Counted from the stretch's first letter, positions 14,363-21,265 are shown. The stretch is DNA of 22,500 nucleotides from Symbiodinium natans (GCA_905221605.1 CAJNDS010000530.1:1-22500), one strand, 5' to 3'. Numbers and translations are program-made. The notes: generated from the letters alone by a model not told the origin.

Positions 14363-14661
14363 CTTGCAGAAGGATAGCTTGCCCTGTTTGGGAGTACGTA
14401 GCCCTAAACCCTAAACCCTAAACCCTAAACCCTAAACCCCTAAGCCCTAAATAGTTTTAGGGTCTGGGGGATTTGGGAAACCGGGGCTTAGGTTCTACTG
14501 CTTCTAGGGTTTGGGTTTGTGCTTCTCAGAGTCTAGGGTCCAGGCCTTGGGCTTTGCAGGTTTAGGCTTCAGGGGTTATAGGGCTTAGGGTTTAGGGTTT
14601 TATTTAGGGTTCATGGTTCAGGGTTTATAGGGCTTAGGGTTGCGGTTTCGGGTATCAGGGT
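14363..14661. other. Spacer with CCCTAAA then decayed TTTAGGG
   Basis: Clean CCCTAAA array at 14401-14440, then mixed TTTAGGG derivatives to 14661. No coding island. Confidence 0.6.
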
Positions 14662-14859
14662 TTAGGGTCTATAGGGTTCAAAACATGACCCGCTCAAGCG
14701 CCACTCAAAGATGCGCAGCACTTGTTTTGGGTTAGTCTCGGCTTCTTGCTCCGGGACTCTGGAGTCAAAATGTCTCGTGCTGGGGAGATATCTTCCCCCA
14801 TAGAACTCACGATAAGCCGCCTGGCATCGCAAGGCAAAGTCGGACGCCTGCCCCTGCAC
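14662..14859 (-). CDS. Unrecognised exon downstream of the hAT-like exon
   Basis: Acceptor GTCAAGAG|GTGCAG; open to a TAA at 14662-14664, or possibly ending at the donor AGCGG|GTCATG (14690). The peptide begins VQGQASDFALRCQAAYREF and contains YGGRYLPSTRHFDSRV, then a charged stretch and VLRIFEWRLSG. Composition is globular (aromatic, Cys, Arg), unlike the Ala/Glu/Leu coiled-coil exons. It joins in frame to the exon at 14924 across a 64-nt telomere-repeat intron. I do not recognise the domain. If the TAA is used, this is the last exon of the hAT-like gene. Confidence 0.5.
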   Translation of the reverse strand: MQGQASDFALRCQAAYREFYGGRYLPSTRHFDSRVPEQEAETNPKQVLRIFEWRLSGSCFEPYRP

Positions 14860-14865
14860 CTCTTG

Positions 14866-14919
14866 ACCCTAAACCCTAAACCCTAAACCCTAAACCCTAA
14901 ACCCTAAACCCTAAACCCT
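14866..14919. repeat. CCCTAAA array inside a 64-nt intron
   Basis: Seven to eight exact units making up most of the interval 14860-14923. In the sense strand the intron is GTACAGGG, then TTTAGGG repeats, then TCAAGAG. The exon sequences beside it are direct repeats of CAAGAGGTRCAG. Confidence 0.95.
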
Positions 14920-14923
14920 GTAC

Positions 14924-15164
14924 CTCTTGGGCCTGTACCTCTTGGGCTTGAGATTCGCTCGGGCTTGTTGTGGGATCGTCGGCCTGCATGCCCGTCCTGG
15001 TTCCGCCCATGCAGTGTACATTGAGCTTCATCACGTCTTCCAGGCGATAGACGCTCAGGTGGTGGGCACGGGACTCGTGTTCGCAGAAGGCCAGCTGGTG
15101 AAGCCAGCGTTCGACGTTGCACGTCGAGGTCATATACGTGATGCTGTGGGCGATGATCGGAATC
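14924..15164 (-). CDS. hAT-like transposase C-terminal dimerisation segment
   Basis: Acceptor AAAGAG|GATTCC (an in-frame TGA lies just upstream, supporting this start); donor CAAGAG|GTACAG. Reading from the second base gives a segment starting IPIIAHSITYMTSTCNVERW, then LHQLAFCEHESRAHHLSVYR and LEDVMKLNVHCMG. The order Pro...Ala...hydrophobic...Ser-x-x-x-x-Glu-Arg, then Arg-x-x-x-Leu-Ser and Leu-x-x-x-hydrophobic-x-Leu-Asn-x-His is that of the hAT family C-terminal dimerisation domain (Dimer_Tnp_hAT), by my reading of the pattern. The catalytic part of the transposase is not visible upstream, so this is a fragment or an exapted piece. It lies on the same strand as the coiled-coil exons. Confidence 0.5.
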
Positions 15165-15314
15165 CTCTTTCAGCCGCAGCATTACATCCTTTACTAACAG
15201 TTTCGGATTTTAGGGAATCGGCTATTTGAATCTAGGGGGGAAAAGGCTACATATCCTTTGGGCGTTGCCCGCAGCCTTGAAAACCCAAACCCAAGCCTTG
15301 GGCTCTAGGCTTAG
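15165..15314. other. Spacer upstream of the hAT-like exon
   Basis: No catalytic hAT exon and no coiled-coil island found. Confidence 0.5.
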
Positions 15315-15379
15315 GGTTTAGGGTTTAGGGTTTAGGGTTTTAGGGTTTAGGGTTTAGGGTTTAGGGTTTAGGGTTTAGG
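15315..15379. repeat. TTTAGGG array
   Basis: Nine units, one TTTTAGGG. Confidence 0.96.
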
Positions 15380-15495
15380 ACCCTAAGCCCTGAACCCTGT
15401 AGACCCATGGCTTTACAACGGCGCAGGGTTGAGATATAAACCCGTATAGTGTTCACAGGGCTTGCCCTAACCCCAAAACTTCTTAAACGTCCAAA

Positions 15496-15561
15496 CCCTA
15501 GACCCTATACTTCTACACCCTAGACCCTATACTTCTACACCCTAAGCCCTATACTTCTACA
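15496..15561. repeat. 22-nt tandem repeat, three copies
   Basis: Unit CCCTAGACCCTATACTTCTACA at 15496-15517 and 15518-15539 (identical) and 15540-15561 (two changes), followed by a decayed partial copy. The unit is itself built from two telomere-like CCCTA blocks plus an 8-nt CTTCTACA spacer. Confidence 0.95.
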
Positions 15562-15730
15562 CCCTAAACCCTACACCCTAAAATTCTCAACCCAAAGCCC
15601 CAAAACCCTGAACTTCTGGACCCTAAAACACCCAATTCAAGAAACTTCTCCCTGAACCCTAAGCTTCTAAACCCGAAAGCACCCTGTGTAAACCCTTAAC
15701 CATAAAATTGCGGGGCCTCTCCCCCCGCAG

Positions 15731-15789
15731 ACTCTACGGGCGCCGGTTCTGGCGCAGGCAAAGCGGTCCTGCAGCATTTTCTTGCTCAT
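15731..15789 (+). CDS. Weak plus-strand exon candidate with Walker-A-like string
   Basis: A pyrimidine-rich acceptor CCTCTCCCCCCGCAG|ACTC precedes a frame reading STGAGSGAGKAVLQHFLAHL. GAGSGAGKA resembles a P-loop (GxxxxGK[S/T]) with Ala for the final Ser/Thr, and the context is reminiscent of the myosin P-loop GESGAGKT. Only about 20 residues are available before decayed repeat resumes. The minus strand of the same stretch also has AG|G and GT signals (DRFACARTGAR), so strand is uncertain. Confidence 0.2.
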
Positions 15790-15997
15790 TTAAGGGGGTT
15801 TAAGGGTTTTGTTTTCTTGTGTGTTTAAGGTTTCAAGGGTCTAGGATTTAGGCTTGGGGGTTTAGCGTTTAGAGGGTTTGTTGACGATAAGGGTTTGCGG
15901 TTTGGCACTTTTAGTGCTACAGGTTGGGCTGTGGGGTCCCAGACTTTCAGGCTTGCGGGGCTTCGGAAGCTCAATTGAACTCTACACATATGGATGC
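15790..15997. other. Decayed repeat spacer
   Basis: TTTAAGGG/TTTAGCG derivatives and unique-looking sequence; no gene seen. Confidence 0.5.
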
Positions 15998-16207
15998 TAG
16001 ACCCAAGAGTAACCCAGGAATAAAAGGGCGCCCTTTGTGGTTTGAAGGGAATTTTTTGGGATGTTACGAGCAGCCCTGAATAGGATAGTATTACGCCCTC
16101 TTCTGATCCCTATTAAGGACTGTTGGTATAAAGGGGGAACACCAGGTGATTCTGAGGGCACCTAAACCCAAACAAAAAGGAGGAATAAGGGCCTGCTCTG
16201 GGTCCTA
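15998..16207. mobile_element. ME2 element with nested ME1 insertion
   Basis: Ends are TAGACCCAAGAGTAACCCAGG (left) and GGGCCTGCTCTGGGTCCTA (right), an imperfect terminal inverted repeat. Between them AAAAGGGCGCCCTTTGTGG matches the copies at 18898 and 7947. It is interrupted at about 16058-16142 by an ME1 copy. The uninterrupted copy at 18898-19012 is about 115 nt, consistent with the extra length here. Confidence 0.7.
16058..16142. mobile_element. ME1 copy nested in ME2
   Basis: The right arm GATCCCTATTAAGGACTGTTGG...AGGGGGAAC (16105-16140) matches 18091-18123. The left arm is shortened, keeping CAGCCCTGAATAGGAT (16071-16086) as the complementary part. Confidence 0.6.
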
Positions 16208-16209
16208 GT

Positions 16210-16270
16210 AGCCCTAAACCCTAAACCCTAAACCCTAAACCCTAAACCCTAAACCCTAAACCCTAAACCC
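16210..16270. repeat. CCCTAAA array
   Basis: Eight exact units. Immediately right (16271-16300) is a short fragment of the ME2 right end (GGTCTGCTCTGGGTTCTAGG). The array therefore separates an ME2 right end from a second, partial copy of it. Confidence 0.95.
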
Positions 16271-16346
16271 GTGGGATAGGGGTCTGCTCTGGGTTCTAGG
16301 ATGAGAAGGAAGTACGATGTGAAGGCATCATCCCTCGGAGCTGCGG

Positions 16347-16389
16347 TTTAGGGTTTAGGGTTTAGGGTTTAGGGTTTAGGGTTTAGGGT
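16347..16389. repeat. TTTAGGG array
   Basis: Six exact units beginning after GAGCTGCGG, a junction word that recurs as AAGCTGCGG before the TTTAGGG remnant at 17746. Confidence 0.95.
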
Positions 16390-16514
16390 TGGTCCACCCT
16401 CCACTCGCACTATCGTGACTAGGATCCCGCAAGCCAGTAATTAGAGAACCTGGTCATGCAACACAGACTCAATGCCTTCGCGCCACGGAGAAACAGGAAG
16501 AGGTGGGCTTGCTG
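16390..16514. other. Unique island between opposed arrays
   Basis: TTTAGGG on the left and CCCTAAA on the right: the reverse of the exon arrangement, as expected for an intron loop. No reading frame of interest. Confidence 0.5.
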
Positions 16515-16606
16515 CTAAACCCTAAACCCTAAACCCTAAACCCTAAACCCTAAACCCTAAACCCTAAACCCTAAACCCTAAACCCTAAACCCTAAACCCT
16601 AAACCC
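16515..16606. repeat. CCCTAAA array
   Basis: Thirteen uninterrupted exact units, one of the cleanest arrays in the window. Confidence 0.97.
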
Positions 16607-16829
16607 TATAGCCACATCTCAAGGAGCCCTATGCCCCTTCCAAGCCCAAACACCCTAAAAATCCATGAGACACACTATACCCCTACACGACACGAGCTCA
16701 ATTCCCCAGGACCCAACAAGCCCAACCCCCCCCCCCCCCCCTCCCACCCAAAAGAACAACAAAAAACGAATCCCCGACCCTCCTTGAAAAGCCCTAAACC
16801 CTAAACCCCCTAAACCCTAAACCCTAAAC
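16607..16829. other. A/C-rich spacer with C16 run
   Basis: C16 at 16726-16741 and a short CCCTAAA array at 16794-16829 that reaches the next exon. Confidence 0.6.
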
Positions 16830-16890
16830 CCTCGGGTCTGAGCCAGTCCTTCACCACCAGGCGCGCCACCGCCTGGGCCTCGGCCCTGGC
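16830..16890 (-). CDS. Helical exon ending on a telomere-derived donor
   Basis: Acceptor CTTGCAG|GCCAGG. The peptide is ARAEAQAVARLVVKDWLRPE, then G|GTTTAGGG, so the donor GT is the first two bases of the TTTAGGG array (sense strand). Twenty codons plus one base. Less charged than families I-IV, with a Trp; no paralogue in the window. The right flank is an AT microsatellite, not telomere repeat. Confidence 0.55.
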
Positions 16891-16939
16891 CTGCAAGGGA
16901 TCCTGGCCTGTGGTGCTTAGGCTTTCTGTTTGTTTTGCA

Positions 16940-16995
16940 GATATATATATTATAGAAAATATTTGTATATGTACTATAAATAAATAAACAAATAC

Positions 16996-17030
<35 letters not shown>

Positions 17031-17034
17031 TGTA
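16940..17034. repeat. AT-rich microsatellite
   Basis: Several TA dinucleotide runs with TAAATAAATAAACAAA, ending just before a G12 run (17045-17056). By far the most AT-rich part of the window. Confidence 0.95.
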
Positions 17035-17056
17035 CTTTTTTGTTGGGGGGGGGGGG

Positions 17057-17805
17057 TTTGGGGTTTGGGGTTTGGCGTTTGGGGTTCGTGTCCCGTGTAT
17101 AGGGTTTCGGGTTTGGGGTTGTAGGTTTGCTGGCTCAGGCGTTTGCGGCCTTCGGCTTTGTCAGAGGTTCGTGAGACAGGTCAGCGATCCCTCGTTCACC
17201 CATGCCACCCCCCAAGGCGCTCAACCCTCCACCGGAAACCCAAGACCGAAGCCCTAAACCCTAAATCCTAAACCCTAAACCCTAAACCCCAAACCCTAAG
17301 CCCTAAACCCCAAATCCCAAACCCTAAAAACCCGAAACCCTGAGCCACAAACCCCAACAATCAGCCCCAAACATGGCGTAGTGATTGTCGGATTTAGGGC
17401 GTGGCCCTAAGCCATGACAGAATCTCCGGAGCTCCCAGCAAGATAGAACTGAAGACTTCGTGGCAAAAAACTGCGAAGTACAACAAAGCTCCGACAGACC
17501 TACAACCCAGCGACGATAAACTTCAGCTCCTCTCAGCGAACCCAAAATAAACTCTAGCCCTGGACATTCCGCATAACCCTACACCCTAACCCCTGAACCC
17601 TATAAACCCTGAACGCTGGAACGCTGCTCGGCACACCGGACCCTCTAAACCCTGGACCACAAGTAGAAACTTACGCCCGAGGCGTAAACCGCAATGTGCA
17701 CCCCTAAGCCCTAACCCCTAAATCCGAGTTGCTCTCAAGCTGCGGTTTAGGGTTTGGGGTTTGGGGTTTCGGGGTTAGGGTTAAACCCTAAACTCAAAAC
17801 TAAAC
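17057..17805. other. Spacer of decayed repeat, no gene accepted
   Basis: TTTGGGG derivatives, unique-looking sequence at 17130-17240, decayed CCCTAAA at 17250-17345, then unique-looking sequence to 17570. Small open frames on both strands (17030-17257, 17324-17545) show no domain or exon family member. Confidence 0.55.
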
Positions 17806-17873
17806 CCGGCCTCCGGCGTGGCTGCTGGGAGGGGCGCCAGGGTAGGATCCGCTTGCGCAGGCTGCTTGGTGGC
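17806..17873 (-). CDS. Pro/Ala-rich linker exon
   Basis: Acceptor ACCCCAG|GCCACC. The peptide is ATKQPAQADPTLAPLPAATP followed by EA, then GG|GTTTAG, again a donor formed by telomere-like sequence; a GC donor at GAG|GCCGGG is the alternative. Pro/Ala/Thr-rich and presumably disordered, unlike the helical exons. No paralogue seen. Confidence 0.5.
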
Positions 17874-17924
17874 CTGGGGTTGAGGGTTGAAGGTTTCGGG
17901 GTATTAGGGTTTTGAGCCAAATCC

Positions 17925-18070
17925 TATAAACCCTATAACACCTACAAACCCTATAAACCATACAAACCCTATAAACCCTACAAACCCTGTACCCCCTATA
18001 AACCCTATAAACCCCATAAACCCCATAAACCCTATAAATCCTACATCCTGTAAGCCCTAAACCCTAAACC
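17925..18070. repeat. CCCTATAAA/CCCTACAAA 9-nt variant array
   Basis: Repeats with 9-nt spacing (CCCTATAAA, CCCTACAAA, CCCCATAAA), about twelve units, ending in two CCCTAAA units. A homogenised variant of the telomere unit with an inserted dinucleotide. Confidence 0.93.
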
Positions 18071-18090
18071 CTCTGAGCCCTAAGACTTAA

Positions 18091-18130
18091 GATCCCTACT
18101 AAGGACTGTTGGTATCAGGGGGAACATCCC
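18091..18130. mobile_element. ME1 one-armed copy
   Basis: GATCCCTACTAAGGACTGTT then GGTATCAGGGGGAACATCCC, matching one arm of 1401-1496 and the copy at 16101-16142. Confidence 0.65.
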
Positions 18131-18382
18131 AAACCTAAACCCTCAACCTTGTACCTCAAATCCTAACCCCAAACCCTATACACTGCAAGCCCTTAGCCCT
18201 GTCATGAACCGTTCTTCTATTCTTGGTCGTCTGTAGAAAGCCTGCAGCAGGGACCCTAGACACTCTGTACCCTAAACCCGAAACCGTCAACCCTTCAACC
18301 CCACTTGGATCAAATGACCCTAAACCCTAAACCCTAAATCCTAAACCCTTAACTGGATTCGAAAACTCCAAAAACTCGAAGC

Positions 18383-18433
18383 CCTTGCATCTGGATGGCC
18401 CCCTCCCTCTCGGCAGAAAAGGCGGCTTGAAGC
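18383..18433 (-). CDS. Possible family II exon, divergent
   Basis: Acceptor TTGGGAG|GCTTCA. Reading after one base gives LQAAFSAEREGAIQMQ, which resembles LQQLSDASREKDATIQ at 7705. The donor is not clear (GC at CAAGG|GCTTCG is the nearest choice). Flanked by a short CCCTAAA array (18319-18345) on the left and TTTAGGG on the right. Confidence 0.4.
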
Positions 18434-18446
18434 CTCCCAAGCGGTT

Positions 18447-18562
18447 CGGGTTTAGGGTTTAGGGTTTAGGGTTTAGGGTTCAGGGTTCAGGGTTCAGGGT
18501 TCAGGGTTCAGGGTTCAGGGTTCAGGGTTCAGGGTTCAGGGTTCAGGGTTTAGGGTTTAGGG
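18447..18562. repeat. TTTAGGG array with ten TTCAGGG units
   Basis: Four TTTAGGG, then ten consecutive TTCAGGG (18479-18548), then two TTTAGGG. The variant is confined to one uninterrupted block, evidence of local expansion. Confidence 0.97.
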
Positions 18563-18777
18563 CTTATGGCTTAGGGCTTAGGGTTCCCCCCCCCCCCCCT
18601 CCCTCTTGTACCCAAACATACTACTACCCTGGCTTTAGGAACCACCAACAATCTAATTTACACAATCGTCGGAAACTCTGTGCAGTTTTTTGTTGTGAAG
18701 GCTCCTTGCTGTGAGTGTGGTCTCGGAGTCCTGCTTTTGAAACCCCCAGCCCCCAATGCCCTGCAGCACCTTACATA
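18563..18777. other. Spacer with C14 run
   Basis: C14 at 18586-18599 and unique-looking sequence. A GTGAGTGTGG string (plus strand, 18710) looks like a donor but no exon is seen before it. Confidence 0.5.
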
Positions 18778-18834
18778 GGGTTTAGGGTTTAGGGTTTAGG
18801 GTTTAGGGTTTAGGGTTTAGGGTTTAGGGTTTAG
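18778..18834. repeat. TTTAGGG array
   Basis: Eight exact units. Confidence 0.97.
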
Positions 18835-18897
18835 TAGATGCAAAAGCATCTCCTCTATTGTCAGGGACCACACTATGGTGTTCGCAAAGGCAGTAGC

Positions 18898-19012
18898 GAG
18901 ACCCAGGAGTGAACCAGGAAAAAAGAGGGTGCCCCTTTTGCTTCAACACGGCTTATAAGGGGACGTAAACCACCCAAAAAAAGACATAAGGGCCTGCCTA
19001 CTCTGGGTCCTA
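18898..19012. mobile_element. ME2 element, uninterrupted copy
   Basis: Left end GAGACCCAGGAGTGAACCAG, right end GGGCCTGCCTACTCTGGGTCC: imperfect terminal inverted repeats (GACCCAG...CTGGGTC). The interior AAAGAGGGTGCCCCTTTTG is shared with 15998-16207 and 7947-8032. About 115 nt, no coding capacity, MITE-like. Confidence 0.75.
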
Positions 19013-19596
19013 GATATAAGGTTCCTGGAAGTACTGGGATGTGAGGAGTTGGGATGTGAGGAGTTGGTGTGTGGCAGTTTAGGGTTCAAAGTACATCGGT
19101 TCGCCTGGAATGCTTCCAAACCACCGGCACTGCAACAGCAAACAAAAAATGGTGGCCTTAAAATTTAGAAACGTTGTTTGGGGGGGTTAATATAGCTAAT
19201 TAGATAGGGACGGCAAGGGAATCCTAATAGTAATTATTCCGACCCCTACAGTATAGGGTCAACTCTCCAAATTGTGACGCCTTTGCCAGCACCCTAAGCC
19301 GAACAAAAAAAAGGCGGCAAACGAGAGCCGACCCGTTTTCTGTTTTCAGGGAACCTACCCACAGTTCGTCCCCCCTCGAAGTAAAATTGAACTTCTGCAA
19401 GCCAAAAAGCTCTACTCTGAACGCCAAAGACTGCGCACCCTTGTTGTACAGGGTTTTGAGGGTTTTAGAGTTTTACGCTTTTGGGTTTGCGGGCCCGTAA
19501 ATTTCTACGCTATGCTTGAGTTCAAAACCCGCATTTAAAAAAACAACCTACAAGGGCTTGTCAGACTGCACGGAGCCAACAACTAAGCACACAACC
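19013..19596. other. Spacer, no gene accepted
   Basis: Contains GGGATGTGAGGAGTTG twice (19037-19052 and 19052-19067), the second copy of the 21-nt dispersed repeat (19228-19248), and mostly unique-looking sequence. The 67-codon minus-strand frame at 19224-19427 overlaps the dispersed repeat and shows no domain. Confidence 0.55.
19228..19248. repeat. Dispersed 21-nt repeat, copy 2
   Basis: Exact match to 2965-2985, same orientation. Confidence 0.7.
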
Positions 19597-19675
19597 AAAC
19601 CCTAAACCCCAAACCCCAAACCCCAAACCCCAAACCCCAAACCCCAATCCCTAAACCCCAAACCCCAAACCCTAA
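19597..19675. repeat. CCCCAAA-rich array
   Basis: About eleven units, mostly CCCCAAA with three CCCTAAA-type units. The TTTGGGG form dominates here as in part of 4280-4550. Confidence 0.95.
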
Positions 19676-19897
19676 ACAGCAACCTACCCAAGCCCTAAAC
19701 ACTTGAGAAAAAGAATCTTGAGTAGAGCCAACTTGGAACCCAAGACCCTAACGGTCTAAATCCGGATCTTAGGCTCTAGGGTTTAAGCTCTCACCACTGC
19801 AACCATACATCGGAATAAGCCCCCAAAACCTCAACCCTAACCCCCCCCCCCCCCCCCCTCTCAACCCTAAACCCTAACCCCCCCCAACCCTAAAGAC
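19676..19897. other. Spacer with C18 run
   Basis: C18 at 19841-19858 between decayed CCCTAA remnants. No gene. Confidence 0.6.
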
Positions 19898-19956
19898 ATG
19901 TCAAGAAGCTCGCGAAGAGCAGCGTCCTTGGTCCTGCTCTCTGCTTCCAGCTGCTC
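19898..19956 (-). CDS. Coiled-coil exon, family II
   Basis: Acceptor CTGCCCAAG|GAGCAG. The peptide is EQLEAESRTKDAALRELLD, then AT|GTCTTT. It aligns with DQLTKTSREKDAALTQQP at 5143 over the first 14 residues and then continues as a heptad rather than ending in Pro. 59 nt with this donor, so phase is not preserved; the 3' end is uncertain. Plus-strand CCCTAA on the left and TTTAGGG (19976-20015) on the right. Follows the family I exon at 21282 in gene order. Confidence 0.6.
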
Positions 19957-19975
19957 CTTGGGCAGGGTATATGGT

Positions 19976-20684
19976 TTAGGGTTTAGGGCTTAGGGTTTGG
20001 GGTTTAGGGCTTAGGGGGCACCCTTTAGATACCCCTTATACACCCTATACCAGTTAAGGGCCCATACATCAGAACCCTGTAAAGGAGGCAAGGGACCATG
20101 TTAAGGGCCCCTAGATCTACCCTTAGATTTCTAGATTCAGTGTTTAGGGGGCCTAGGGTGTGGGGCGTTTCTTCTCCTGGAGGGCTTTGAGGGATGACTT
20201 CAAAGCCTAAACTTTAAACCCCTAAAGCCCTTATCGCCCACCCTGAACCCTGAACCCTAAAGCTTGGGTTTGGGCTGATCTGAGGTGTCCGAGGTTCCAA
20301 GCTTCGGAATCCGGGTGCCCTAAACCCTAAACCCAAAAACCCTAGAACCCCTTAAAACCTAAACCCCCAACCTTAGTCCTGGGGATGTGGGGGCTCGATG
20401 GGTTACTCAAAAAAAACTATAGGGTAGACGTATAGGGCTGAGGCTTGAAACAGGGTTGAATGCGTAGGGTTTTCTAGGATTTAGGCGTTTGTGGTGGATG
20501 GCTTCCGTGCTGACTCGTCGTGTGGGGCCACGGTTTACGGCTTGGCCGTTTTGAGCTTACCCTTCCATGCACAAACAAAAACGCCCATCTTCGTCCACAA
20601 CGCTTGACGCCTAAAGGCAAACTTCTAACAGCAGGCCGGCAAAATCCTGCTAAGCTAATCTTGCACCATGGCATTCCCTAAACC
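19976..20684. other. Spacer, no gene accepted
   Basis: TTTAGGG remnant (19976-20015); a palindromic-element fragment (20018-20110) with AAGGGCCC and GGGACCATGT motifs shared with 5868-5925; decayed repeat; unique-looking sequence at 20475-20670 without a recognisable frame. CTTCGTCCACAACG here (20588-20601) recurs at 21052-21065. Confidence 0.55.
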
Positions 20685-21225
20685 CTAAACCCTAAACCCT
20701 AAATCCTAAATCCTAAGCCCTAAACCCTCAACCCTTACCCCAGGATAGAATCCTCCTGGCCCAAATACAAGATGCACCAAGCTTCATGGCCCCAACTAGT
20801 TCCAAGTTTCTATCCCCTACACTTGACCCCCGACCCCGGGAGACCTCGGCGTAGAAGCGTGTGGTGCAACAAGAACTCAGGGAGCTCTGCAAGTGGGATC
20901 GCATGTACCCTGTACTTCTATCATTCTTGCTCCCGTATCTGAACCCTACATTACTAACAAACCCACAAGATCCAAAATCCATCTGCACCCACGAGTTCAG
21001 AACACAAAATCCCCAAACCCTAAACCCTAAACCCTGAACCCAAAGGGTCTACTTCGTCCACAACGTCTTCGGCTTTAATCTCAGAGAACCCTAAACCCTA
21101 AACGCTAAACCCTCAACCCTAAACCCTTTCTTTTATTTGGGTTGAGGTTCAGGAGTTCAGGGCACAAGGTTTTAGTTCCAGTTTCACGTCGGCTTAGGGA
21201 GCTCAGGGTGTAGGAGCGCGAGGTA
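20685..21225. other. CCCTAAA remnants and an unassigned frame
   Basis: CCCTAAA at 20676-20733 and 21014-21040. The minus-strand 86-codon frame at 20728-20988 (starting MQMDFGSCGFVSNVGFRYG) lies in non-repetitive sequence of ordinary complexity but matches nothing I recognise and has no splice context; listed as unassigned. Confidence 0.4.
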
Positions 21226-21265
21226 TAGGGTTTAGGGTTTAGGGTTTAGGGTTTAGGGCTTAGGG
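21226..21265. repeat. TTTAGGG array
   Basis: Five units, on the donor side of the exon at 21282; the opposite of the usual arrangement. Confidence 0.95.

Noticed and set aside
14904-15229. Alternative frames over the hAT-like exon (MLRLKEDSDHR... minus and MGLYLLGLRFAR... plus)
   Set aside because: They overlap the exon that has a bounded acceptor, an upstream stop in its own frame and a recognisable domain pattern; the others are shadows.
20728-20988. 86-codon minus-strand frame as a real gene
   Set aside because: Sequence complexity is ordinary, but no motif, splice context or paralogue supports it; kept only as an unassigned note.
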